35,486 bases of DNA from NCBI GenBank assembly GCA_003242205.1, contig QGUR01000005.1, positions 1-35,486 of the forward strand, written 5' to 3'. Below are positions 24,578 through 32,531 of this stretch, piece after piece. The position numbers and the translations under genes are program-made. This DNA is from Chloroflexota bacterium. Its GTDB lineage: Bacteria > Chloroflexota > Anaerolineae > Aggregatilineales > Phototrophicaceae. A model generated the notes under the pieces. That model did not search any database and was not told where the DNA came from. It worked only from the letters and a program-made list of their open reading frames with translations. Position 1 is the stretch's first letter. Every line of letters begins with the position of its first letter.

Positions 24578-24760
24578 GCGATACCCATGCCCTTCTGTAT
24601 AGTCAAATGTGCGGCAAAAAGCACTTTCCATCATAAGCTCAACTCACGGTTTGCGTGGCTGTAGATCGCTCTGGCCGAGCACAACCTGTGCGGTAGAATT
24701 ACACTGGAAGTTAACTGAGAGCACGATTTGGCATGGCTCAGACCACGAAATGAGGCGCGC

Positions 24761-25732
24761 ATGACAAAACGAATCGCAGTCCTGACCAGCGGTGGAGACG
24801 CCCCCGGCATGAACGCCGCGATTCGCGCCGTCGTCCGGTGCGGCGTGCATGAAGGCTGGGAAGTCTTTGGCGTACGCAACGGCTATAAGGGCTTGATGGA
24901 AGGAGACATCCTCCAGCTTGGCCCCCGCGATGTCGGCGGCATCATTCAGCTCGGCGGCACGATTCTCGGCAGCGCCCGCGCGCCGGAATTCAAGGAAGTC
25001 GCGGGACGCGAGAAAGCGCTGGCCCAGTTACGCCAGCGAGAAATCGACGCGCTGGTGGTCATCGGCGGCAACGGCTCGCAGACCGGCGCCAATGCGCTCT
25101 ACGAGATGGGCTTCCCGGTTGTCGGCGTCGCCTCGACCATCGACAATGACCTTTACGGCTCCGATATCACCATCGGCGTCGACACGGCGCTCAACATCGC
25201 GCTGGAAGCCATTGACCGGCTGAAAACGACGGCGTCATCCCACCGCCGCGCCTTTCTCGTCGAAGTCATGGGCCGGGACAGCGGTTATCTGGCGCTCATG
25301 GCCGGCATTGCCGGCGGCGCAGAGGCGATCCTGATCCCGGAAGTGCCGACGACGCCGGAGCAGGTCGCGCGGGAAATCCATGCAGCCTACGAACGCGGCA
25401 AACTGCATGGCCTGATCGTCGTGGCCGAAGGCGCCTACGATGCCGACGAACTGCTGGCCTACTTCAAGGAACATCATCCCGAGCTGGGCTTCGAAATCCG
25501 CGCGACGACGCTCGGTCACGTGCAGCGGGGCGGCGCGCCCGGCGCGTTCGACCGCCTGCTGGCGACCCGGCTTGGGGCCGGCGCGGTCAAAGCGATTGCC
25601 GAGGGCAATTACGGCGTGCTGGTGGGCTCAAAAGCCACCGAAATCATCGCAACGCCTTATGCGGAAATCGTCGGCAAGAAAAAACCGCTGGATATGCGTA
25701 TGGTTGAACTGGCGAACGTCCTGACGCAGTAA
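24761..25732 (+). CDS. pfkA: 6-phosphofructokinase
   Basis: Phosphorylates fructose-6-P, committing it to glycolysis. 323 residues. IAVLTSGGDAPGMNAAIRAVVR binds nucleotide; STIDNDLYGSDITIGVDTALN holds the catalytic Asp; EVMGRDSGYLALMAGIAGGAE and TLGHVQRGGAP follow. Odd points: the ATP-site motif is GGNGS where typical bacterial ATP enzymes have GGDGS, and the residue before TIDND is Ser rather than Gly (ATP type) or Lys (PPi type). Gly in the GGNGS fourth position argues against PPi use. The start ATG 24761 has GAGG five bases before it; an upstream in-frame ATG at 24731 lacks one. A -10-like TAGAAT lies at 24694. Confidence 0.92.
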   Translation: MTKRIAVLTSGGDAPGMNAAIRAVVRCGVHEGWEVFGVRNGYKGLMEGDILQLGPRDVGGIIQLGGTILGSARAPEFKEVAGREKALAQLRQREIDALVVIGGNGSQTGANALYEMGFPVVGVASTIDNDLYGSDITIGVDTALNIALEAIDRLKTTASSHRRAFLVEVMGRDSGYLALMAGIAGGAEAILIPEVPTTPEQVAREIHAAYERGKLHGLIVVAEGAYDADELLAYFKEHHPELGFEIRATTLGHVQRGGAPGAFDRLLATRLGAGAVKAIAEGNYGVLVGSKATEIIATPYAEIVGKKKPLDMRMVELANVLTQ

Positions 25733-25740
25733 TGCCGCCA

Positions 25741-26511
25741 TCAGGCATCGGCGGCGCGCTGCATCCCGTCTGGAAGTCGAGCTGCGGCAGCCTGATCGAC
25801 CAGCCAGATCAGACGGCCATCGACCGGCTGCACAAGCTGCGCGGGCAACTGGCGCGGCCTGTGCGGGCCGGTCAACACCTCGCGCAGCGTGTCCGCCTTG
25901 CCTGCGCCAGTCACCAGAAACATGATCTGCCGTGCAGCGTTAATGGCAGGCGCGGTTAGCGAAATGCGCCACATCTCCACCCGCGGCACGTAATGAGCGA
26001 TAACCCAGCGGGAACGTTCGTCCACGGCGTCGGTGTTTGGAAACAGCGACGCCGTGTGACCGTCATCTCCCATGCCCAGCAGGATCAGGTCAAAACGCGG
26101 CTGCACCAGTACATCTGCTTCGCGCCGGGTGAAAAAATCTCGCAGGCCCTGCTCGTAGGCTTCGGCGGCTGAATGCGGCTCGTCCTCGCCGCGCATACGG
26201 AAGATATTGCCCGCTGGCAGCGGCACATGGTCGAGCAGCGCTTCCCGCGCCATGCGATACGAGCTATCGCGGTGGTCGGGCGGCACGCAGCGCTCATCGC
26301 CCCAGAAGATGTAGGTATTGGCCCAGTCGATCTGCGCCCGGTACTGCTCGGTCGCCAGCAGCCGGTAAAGGTTTTCGGGCGTGTTGCCGCCGGACAGCGC
26401 GATGGTGAAATGGCCGCGAGCGGCGATGGCGCTTTCGGCGGCAGAGACAATCGCATCCGCGGCCACATGGGCAACGGACCGAGTATCAGGCAGGATTTTA
26501 AGTTCCGGCAT
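25741..26511 (-). CDS. pgl: 6-phosphogluconolactonase
   Basis: Hydrolyses 6-phosphogluconolactone in the oxidative pentose phosphate pathway. 256 residues, DevB/Pgl type. Motifs: FTIALSGGNTPENLYRLL, the FWGDERCVPPDHRDSSYRM phosphate/active-site block, and LLGMGDDGHTASLFP. The chosen start ATG 26511 overlaps the end of zwf by 14 bases and has GGA about ten bases upstream; a longer open frame continues inside zwf. It is the last gene of the minus-strand run, ending 8 bases from the convergent pfkA stop. Confidence 0.93.
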   Translation of the reverse strand: MPELKILPDTRSVAHVAADAIVSAAESAIAARGHFTIALSGGNTPENLYRLLATEQYRAQIDWANTYIFWGDERCVPPDHRDSSYRMAREALLDHVPLPAGNIFRMRGEDEPHSAAEAYEQGLRDFFTRREADVLVQPRFDLILLGMGDDGHTASLFPNTDAVDERSRWVIAHYVPRVEMWRISLTAPAINAARQIMFLVTGAGKADTLREVLTGPHRPRQLPAQLVQPVDGRLIWLVDQAAAARLPDGMQRAADA

Positions 26512-27979
26512 GGTGGGTTCGTCCATCTCCACAACCGAGACGCCACGAGCGCCCATCCGCCGCCATGAATTCATCGGCTGCGGCAGGCCCCCAGCTTCCC
26601 GGTTCATACGTCGTCAGCGGCGGCGCATCGGGGCTTTGCCAGAGCGCCAGAACCGAATCGATAAGCTGCCACGCCAGTTCGATCTCATCGCTGCGGGTGA
26701 ACAGGGCAGCGTCTCCCATCAGCGCATCAAGCAGCAGTCGTTCGTAAGCATCCGGCAGAACCGTATCCTTGAACGAGTCGCGGTAGTTGAAGCCGAGACT
26801 GACCGTTTGCAAGCGCCGCGCGGTATCCGGGGCCTTGGCCTGCAGCGTGAAATGAATCCCTTCATCCGGCTGAATGCACAGCGAGAGGACGTTCTGGTTC
26901 AGCTTGCCATCCCGCGCCAGATGGAACAGCACATCGGGCGGGCAGCGAAAGAGAATGCTGATCTCGCTCGTCTTGGCCGCCAGCGCCTTGCCAGAGCGCA
27001 GGTAAAAGGGAATGCCCTGCCAGCGCCAGTTGTCGATATACAGTTTCAAAGCGGCATAGGTCGGCGTCTGCGAGTCTTTCGCCACCCGTGGCGTCTCGCG
27101 ATAGCCGACATACTGAGCGCGAACCGTGTCGTGAACCGATACCTGACGGATGGCGCTGAGCACCTTGACCTTTTCATTCCGCAACGCCCCGGCGGTAAAC
27201 GCGGCGGGCGGCTCCATCGCAACAAGCGCCAGAAGCTGAAGCAGGTGATTCTGAAACATATCGCGCATGACACCTGCCGTGTCGTAGTAACCGGCGCGAT
27301 GACCGACATCGACCGTCTCGGCAACGGTGATCTGAACGTTGTCAACGTAGTTGCGATTCCAGATAGGCTCGAAGATGGCGTTGGCGAAGCGGAAAAAGAG
27401 GATGTTCTGAACGGTTTCCTTGCCGAGATAATGGTCGATTCGATAGACCTGCCGCTCATCGAACACCTGATGAATCTGCCGGTTCAGGGCGCGCGCGGAA
27501 CTCAGATCGGTTCCAAACGGCTTTTCTACGATGATGCGCCGCCAACCGCCGTTCTCGTGCGCCATTCCACAACGTCCCAGTTCGGAAACAACGCGCGAGT
27601 AAAATTCCGGCGCGGTCGCCAGATAATACAGCCGGTCGGCCGGCCCATGCTCTTGTTCGTCCAGAAAGTCGCGCAGCACATCATAGTCGGGCGAGACTTC
27701 GAGATTGCCCTGCACGTAAAAAATGCGCTGTGCGAAATCGTGCCAGTCGCGGTCGTCAAAGCCGTTTTCGGAATGCTCGCGCGCCGCGTCCTTCAGTTCA
27801 TCGCGAAAGCTCTCGTGCGTGTACGGGCGACGCGCATAACCGACGATCAGGAACGGCCGGGGGAGCCTGCCCTTCTGAAAAAGACTGTAGAGTGCGGGAA
27901 TGAGTTTACGATGGGTCAGGTCGCCGGTCGCGCCGAAAATAACAATACTTGTCATTACACGATCGTCGCTGGTTTCCAT
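26498..27979 (-). CDS. zwf: Glucose-6-phosphate 1-dehydrogenase
   Basis: Oxidises glucose-6-P to the lactone with NADP+. 493 residues. Dinucleotide motif IVIFGATGDLTHRKLIPAL, the RIDHYLGKETVQNIL active-site block (His and Lys), the IIVEKPFG segment, IPFYLRSGKAL and the late DAYERLLLDALMGDAALFTRSDE segment typical of G6PD. The start ATG 27979 has AGGAG ten bases upstream; the frame is open to 28060 but the extra N-terminus is unlike the family. Transcribed after gnd (93-bp gap) and overlapping pgl. Confidence 0.96.
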   Translation of the reverse strand: METSDDRVMTSIVIFGATGDLTHRKLIPALYSLFQKGRLPRPFLIVGYARRPYTHESFRDELKDAAREHSENGFDDRDWHDFAQRIFYVQGNLEVSPDYDVLRDFLDEQEHGPADRLYYLATAPEFYSRVVSELGRCGMAHENGGWRRIIVEKPFGTDLSSARALNRQIHQVFDERQVYRIDHYLGKETVQNILFFRFANAIFEPIWNRNYVDNVQITVAETVDVGHRAGYYDTAGVMRDMFQNHLLQLLALVAMEPPAAFTAGALRNEKVKVLSAIRQVSVHDTVRAQYVGYRETPRVAKDSQTPTYAALKLYIDNWRWQGIPFYLRSGKALAAKTSEISILFRCPPDVLFHLARDGKLNQNVLSLCIQPDEGIHFTLQAKAPDTARRLQTVSLGFNYRDSFKDTVLPDAYERLLLDALMGDAALFTRSDEIELAWQLIDSVLALWQSPDAPPLTTYEPGSWGPAAADEFMAADGRSWRLGCGDGRTHHAGT

Positions 27980-28072
27980 AACGAACAAGCTCCTGTGCGG
28001 AAGGGGCGAACGAGGAAGCCCCGGCACGTCGCCAGCGACAGGCAACGCGCCGGAGCGCATTGCATCGCCGGG

Positions 28073-28981
28073 TTACTCGGCTTTTTTGACGGCGTGACCA
28101 CCGAATTTCTGACGCATTGCGGCCAGCAGTTTGGCGGCGTAGCTGGTTTCCTGCCGGCTGACAAAGCGCATCATGAGCGAAAGTGTAATAACCGGCGCGG
28201 GCACATCGAGATCAATCGCTTCGTTGACCGTCCAGCGGCCTTCACCACTATCGGCCACCCAGTCCGCGATTTCGCTGAGTTCCCGGTCCTCGCGCAGAGC
28301 CTGAGCAGTGAGGTCCAACAGCCACGAGCGCACGACGCTGCCATAACGCCAGATTTCGGCGATCTGGGCGACATCGAGGTTCAGTTCCGTTTTGTTCTTC
28401 ATGATTTCAAAGCCTTCGGCGAAGGCCTGCATCATGCCATACTCAATGCCGTTGTGAACCATCTTGACAAAGTGGCCTGCTCCGCTGGGGCCGACATGCC
28501 CCCAGCCCAGATCCGGCGCGGGCGCGAGGGTTTCAAAGGCCGGGCGCAGGTGAGCTACGGCTTCATCGTCGCCGCCGATCATGAGGCTGTAACCTTCGGT
28601 CAACCCCCAGATGCCGCCGCTGGTCCCCACGTCGACAAAATGAATGTTGCTGGCCTTCAGCATTTCAGCGCGGCGCATCGTGTCTTTATAGTTGGAATTG
28701 CCGCCGTCGACGATGATGTCCCCCGGTTGCAGCAGCGGGATGAGGGACTCGATCATCCGCTCGGTGACATCGCCAGCCGGTAACATCAGCCAGGCGACTT
28801 TGGGAGTCTGCAATTTGGACACGAAATCTTCCAGCGACGAGGACGCAATCGCGCCGGCAGCTTCGGCCTCCTGCACCGGCCCCGGCGACCGGTTGCCGAC
28901 GACCACTTCATGCCCGCCCTGAAGCAGCCGGCGGACCATGTTTCCGCCCATGCGTCCCAGACCGTAAATCCCTACCTGCAT
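28073..28981 (-). CDS. gnd: 6-phosphogluconate dehydrogenase, decarboxylating (short type)
   Basis: Oxidative decarboxylation of 6-phosphogluconate to ribulose-5-P. 302 residues, the short GntZ/YqeC-like form rather than the roughly 470-residue Gnd. Rossmann motif VGIYGLGRMGGNMVRRL; VDGGNSNYKDTMRRAE; the 6PGDH signature DVGTSGGIWGLTEGYSLMIGG; GHFVKMVHNGIEYGMMQ with the catalytic Lys. Short forms are often NAD+-linked; the loop VVVGNRSPGPV is compatible with either cofactor. The start ATG 28981 has GGGAG six bases upstream. Confidence 0.93.
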   Translation of the reverse strand: MQVGIYGLGRMGGNMVRRLLQGGHEVVVGNRSPGPVQEAEAAGAIASSSLEDFVSKLQTPKVAWLMLPAGDVTERMIESLIPLLQPGDIIVDGGNSNYKDTMRRAEMLKASNIHFVDVGTSGGIWGLTEGYSLMIGGDDEAVAHLRPAFETLAPAPDLGWGHVGPSGAGHFVKMVHNGIEYGMMQAFAEGFEIMKNKTELNLDVAQIAEIWRYGSVVRSWLLDLTAQALREDRELSEIADWVADSGEGRWTVNEAIDLDVPAPVITLSLMMRFVSRQETSYAAKLLAAMRQKFGGHAVKKAE

Positions 28982-29062
28982 GGTTTTCTCCCTTGCTTGC
29001 CCCGGCAGCGCTGTCATGCCGGTATGAATGTGAATACACGAAATAACGGAGCGCCCGTCCGG

Positions 29063-30106
29063 CTACTGGGTCAGCGTCACCTTCCGCAAGCCGCGAGGCG
29101 CGTCTGGCTCGTAGCCCTTGGCGACCGTCAGTCCGAGCGCGAACAGTTGTCCGGGAATAACCGCGACCAGTGGCGACAGCCATTCCGGTATACCCGTCGG
29201 CAGGGGAAGCGGCGTCTGTGCATCAGCCAGCGCCCGGTCAATGCCCGAAGCGACGATCAACTCGGCCCCGCGTTCCTTCAGCCCACCGAGAAATTCCGTC
29301 AGTTCGGGCGCGACCACGCCTTCAGGCACAATCGCAAACACCGGAAAACCTTCTTCAACCAGCGCCACCGGGCCGTGCTTGAAATCGGCGGACGAATACG
29401 GCTCGGCCAGCACGTAGGTGAGTTCCTTGAGCTTGAGGGCCACCTCGAAGGCCGTCGCGTAGTTATAGCCGCGGCTGAGCACGACACATGCGTCCATATA
29501 GCGGTAGCGCTCGGCGCGCTGAATTGTCTCGTCGCAGCGGGCGGTCACCGCCTGCATCCAGCCCGGAACCCGGCGCAACTGCTCCTGACGCTCGGCGTCG
29601 TCTGCAAGTGCCGTGCTGAGCATGGCCAGCGCCATCAGCGATGTCGTATAGGTTTTGGTCGCCGCGACGCTCTGCTCACGCCCGGCGTGAAGCTGAATGA
29701 CGTCCTGAGCAGCGGCCGCTAACGGCGATTCGGGATCGTTAGTAACGGCGAGCGTGAACGCGCCCTGTCTGGACGCTTCCTCGACCACCGAAACAATATC
29801 GGGCGACTGGCCAGACTGCGACACGGCGATGACCAGCGCGCCGTCGAGACGCGGCGGCGTGTTATACATCGAGAATAACGAGGGCGTCGCCAAAGCTACC
29901 GGCAGCCGGTTCGCCACGCCAAACAGATACTGGCCATAGCGGGCAGCGTTATCCGAACTGCCACGCGCGACCAGCATGATGTAGCGCGGATCGCGCTCGC
30001 GGATGGCGCGCGCAATCTCGCCGACATGAGATGTTTCCTGCTCGATCTGACGCGCAATCACCTCCGGCTGTTCGAGGATCTCGCGCTCAAGATACGTTTG
30101 GGTCAT
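29063..30106 (-). CDS. SIS-domain sugar isomerase/deaminase (GlmS-isomerase-like, NagB-II type)
   Basis: A 347-residue protein with two SIS domains, equivalent to the isomerase half of GlmS without the glutaminase domain. Motifs: MLVARGSSDNAARYGQ, VIAVSQSGQSPDIVSVVEEA, HAGREQSVAATKTYTTSL and SSADFKHGPVALVEEGFPV. Enzymes of this build act as glucosamine-6-P deaminases (NagB-II), fructosamine-P deglycases or AgaS-type deaminases. The ATG at 30106 is nine bases after AAGGA and 5 bases after the murQ stop, so it is coupled to murQ. The context favours glucosamine-6-P to fructose-6-P conversion; this is inference. Confidence 0.82.
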   Translation of the reverse strand: MTQTYLEREILEQPEVIARQIEQETSHVGEIARAIRERDPRYIMLVARGSSDNAARYGQYLFGVANRLPVALATPSLFSMYNTPPRLDGALVIAVSQSGQSPDIVSVVEEASRQGAFTLAVTNDPESPLAAAAQDVIQLHAGREQSVAATKTYTTSLMALAMLSTALADDAERQEQLRRVPGWMQAVTARCDETIQRAERYRYMDACVVLSRGYNYATAFEVALKLKELTYVLAEPYSSADFKHGPVALVEEGFPVFAIVPEGVVAPELTEFLGGLKERGAELIVASGIDRALADAQTPLPLPTGIPEWLSPLVAVIPGQLFALGLTVAKGYEPDAPRGLRKVTLTQ

Positions 30107-30111
30107 GTTCG

Positions 30112-30999
30112 TCAATCCTTGCTCTCGCCAATCACCAGCGCCAGCCTGCCGCCGGCTTCGTTCAGGCGGGCACGCGCCTCTGACGCGGAGAGGCCAAGCC
30201 GGCTCATGACGATGGCGGTTTTCACTTCCTGCCCGCTTTCCTCCAACAACCGCGCGGCCTCGTCATGGCTAACGCCGGCTACATCGGCGACAATGCCCCG
30301 CGCCCGACGTGCCAGTTTTTCGTTGCTCACCATGACATCGACCATACGGTTGCCGTAAACCTTGCCCAGCCGGATCATGGTCGCCGTGCTGAGCATGTTG
30401 AGAATCATCTTCTGCGCCGTACCTGCCTTCAGCCGCGTCGAACCCGTGATGACTTCCGGCCCCACGACGACAGCAATGCCTATGTCTGCGGCTTCCAGCA
30501 GAGGCGCAGGCCGGTTGCAGGAAACGCCCACCGTCGCCGCCCCGACTTCGCGGGCCGCTGCCAGCGCGCCGAGCACATAGGGCGTTCGCCCGCTGGCCGC
30601 AAGGCCAACAACAACATCATCCGCCCGCAGGTCAAGCGCCAGCACATCGGCCCTGCCCTGTCTGATATCGTCCTCTGCGCCTTCTACCGAATGCACAAGC
30701 GCCTGCATCCCCCCGGCGATGACGGCGCGCACCAGTGATGGATCGACGCTGAAGGTCGGAACGCATTCCGAGGCGTCGACAACGGCCAGCCGCCCGCTGG
30801 TTCCCGCGCCGACGTAAATCAGCCGCCCACCGCGCCCTATACGCTCGACGATCACATCGACGGCACGCGCGATATCGGGAAGCGCCTCACGCACGGCGGC
30901 GGCGACCGTCGCATCCTCATCGTTCATGATTCGTAACACATCCAGCGTCGGAAGCTGGTCGATGTGTTTGCTGCGTGGATTTCTCTGTTCGGTTTGCAT
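30112..30999 (-). CDS. murQ: N-acetylmuramic acid 6-phosphate etherase
   Basis: Removes the lactyl ether from MurNAc-6-P to give GlcNAc-6-P, a cell-wall recycling step. 295 residues. SIS fold with GGRLIYVGAGTSGRLAVVDASECVPTF, GLAASGRTPYVLGAL, VVGPEVITGSTRLKAGTAQKMILNMLSTATMIR and GNRMVDVMVSNEKL, close to the family consensus. The C-terminal UBA-like helix segment with VKTAIVM is present. The start is uncertain: ATG 30999 or ATG 31017 (six more residues), neither with a strong SD. Cytoplasmic. It lies between a beta-lactamase-fold hydrolase and the SIS gene. Confidence 0.95.
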   Translation of the reverse strand: MQTEQRNPRSKHIDQLPTLDVLRIMNDEDATVAAAVREALPDIARAVDVIVERIGRGGRLIYVGAGTSGRLAVVDASECVPTFSVDPSLVRAVIAGGMQALVHSVEGAEDDIRQGRADVLALDLRADDVVVGLAASGRTPYVLGALAAAREVGAATVGVSCNRPAPLLEAADIGIAVVVGPEVITGSTRLKAGTAQKMILNMLSTATMIRLGKVYGNRMVDVMVSNEKLARRARGIVADVAGVSHDEAARLLEESGQEVKTAIVMSRLGLSASEARARLNEAGGRLALVIGESKD

Positions 31000-31037
31000 G
31001 ATAGGTGAGTGTACCATGTGCTTGAGGAAAAGCCCGC

Positions 31038-32294
31038 TCAGACGCCGCCGCTGTCAGCAAGCTGCGCGATGGCCGTATGCAACCGGCGTCGGAAGCCGTA
31101 TATCGTATCGAATTCGCGCCCGTGATACACCCGATTCGTCAGACAGGCCACGACCAACCGCCGGGTCGGATCAACGATCAGCGACGTGCCGGTGAAGCCG
31201 GTGTGCCCGTAGGACGACGGGTGAAAGCGGTCGCCGGCCCAGGCCCCTTTATGCGCTTTCAGCATCCAGCCAAGCCCGCGCCGCGCATCATCGGTTTCCG
31301 CGTGTTCGCGCACGGCATCCTGCATCAACCCGGCGTCGATCCCCAGTTTCGGGCTGTGATCGAGCCACGCCTGACCAAAGGCGGCGACATCGCGTGCAGT
31401 GGCGAACAGCCCGGCATGTCCGGCCACGCCGCCAAGGCCGCTGGCGTTTTCATCGTGGACTTCGCCCCACACGCGCCGCCCGCGCCACGTCGGGTCGTCC
31501 TCAGTTGGCGCGATGCGTTCGCGCGGCACGCCATTGCGAACCGGATTGAAAATCAGGGATTTCAGACCTAGCGGCCCCGCAACGCGCGCGGCGATGACGC
31601 GGTCGATCTGGCCCGGCATACCGTCGAGCCGCGCGGCAGCCTCCGCCAGCAGCATCAGGCCGAGGTCGCTGTAGCGCACAACGCCGTCAGGATCGCCCAC
31701 AAACGGATAGGAGCAGAGCGCCTTCAACCCGGCCTGCCAGCGCGCCTCGCGCGGCACAGGGTCTTCAACCTCAGGCGGCGTTGGCGGCGGCCCGGCCTGC
31801 CGGTAGACATCGCGCCAGGGCGCGAGGCCAGAGGTGTGCGTGAGCAAATGCCAGTAGGATACCCGCCATGGATCGACGCGGCGGCTGTTGGCATCCGGCG
31901 GGAGCGGCAGCATCGCCTTGCTATGCGGGTCCTGCCCGCCATCCAACGGGCGCGGCCCGGACGCAACAAATTCCGGGATTGTGTTGCCGAGTGCGTCGTG
32001 CAGCTTTGCCCGGCCCTCGCTGAGCTGGGCCAAAAAGGCCGTCGCGGTGAAAAGTTTCGTCAGCGACGCCAGATCGAATAGCGTCGCCGGCGTCACCGGA
32101 ATGGCGCGCGCATCTGGATCAACCCAGCCCCACGCCGCATTGACCAGCACCTTACCATCCCGGACGACAGTCAGAGAAGCGGCGGGGAAGGCGGTTTTCA
32201 GCTCTTCAGTGACCAGACCATCGATAACCGACCAGGCATCTGGCGGAAGATCGATCACAACATCCGCCGCGTTCAGTTCAAAAATATCCGGCAT
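31038..32294 (-). CDS. Serine hydrolase, beta-lactamase (class C / PBP-like) family; possible muropeptide amidase
   Basis: A 418-residue beta-lactamase-fold protein: SxxK as SLTK at 77-80, YSD at 208-210 (the YxN equivalent) and HTG at 364-366 (the KTG equivalent). No signal peptide or membrane anchor is visible. In Bacillus subtilis a protein of this family (AmiE/YbbE) sits in the murQ recycling operon and cleaves muramyl-peptide amides. The murQ neighbour here suggests a similar job, though the absence of an export signal would put it in the cytoplasm. The family also includes esterases and D-amino-acid peptidases. The start ATG 32294 has AAGGA five bases upstream. First gene of the run towards pgl. 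Confidence 0.82.
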   Translation of the reverse strand: MPDIFELNAADVVIDLPPDAWSVIDGLVTEELKTAFPAASLTVVRDGKVLVNAAWGWVDPDARAIPVTPATLFDLASLTKLFTATAFLAQLSEGRAKLHDALGNTIPEFVASGPRPLDGGQDPHSKAMLPLPPDANSRRVDPWRVSYWHLLTHTSGLAPWRDVYRQAGPPPTPPEVEDPVPREARWQAGLKALCSYPFVGDPDGVVRYSDLGLMLLAEAAARLDGMPGQIDRVIAARVAGPLGLKSLIFNPVRNGVPRERIAPTEDDPTWRGRRVWGEVHDENASGLGGVAGHAGLFATARDVAAFGQAWLDHSPKLGIDAGLMQDAVREHAETDDARRGLGWMLKAHKGAWAGDRFHPSSYGHTGFTGTSLIVDPTRRLVVACLTNRVYHGREFDTIYGFRRRLHTAIAQLADSGGV

Positions 32295-32531
32295 CTCTAT
32301 CCTTCATTTGTGTGCCGTAATTCCACCATGCATGTTACCGCACGGCGGGCAGATCGTCACGACGCGCTACGCAGTTTATCACTTGGCTACCGAAAGCAGC
32401 CTGTGGCAATATTCGAGAGATTGCAGGATAATTACAGATCGAATTTACCGGCCTAACGACCCATGCGCCCACTTGCCGGCCCCATCACGCCGGCCTTCAC
32501 CGACAGCCTCGAACTGGGAGGAGCTAAATCC

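Noticed and set aside
26381..28783. An 800-codon open frame on the plus strand opposite zwf, gnd and pgl
   Set aside because: It is antisense to three clear enzymes, is full of Arg/His/Gln low-complexity sequence and has no recognisable motif; a shadow of high-GC codon use.
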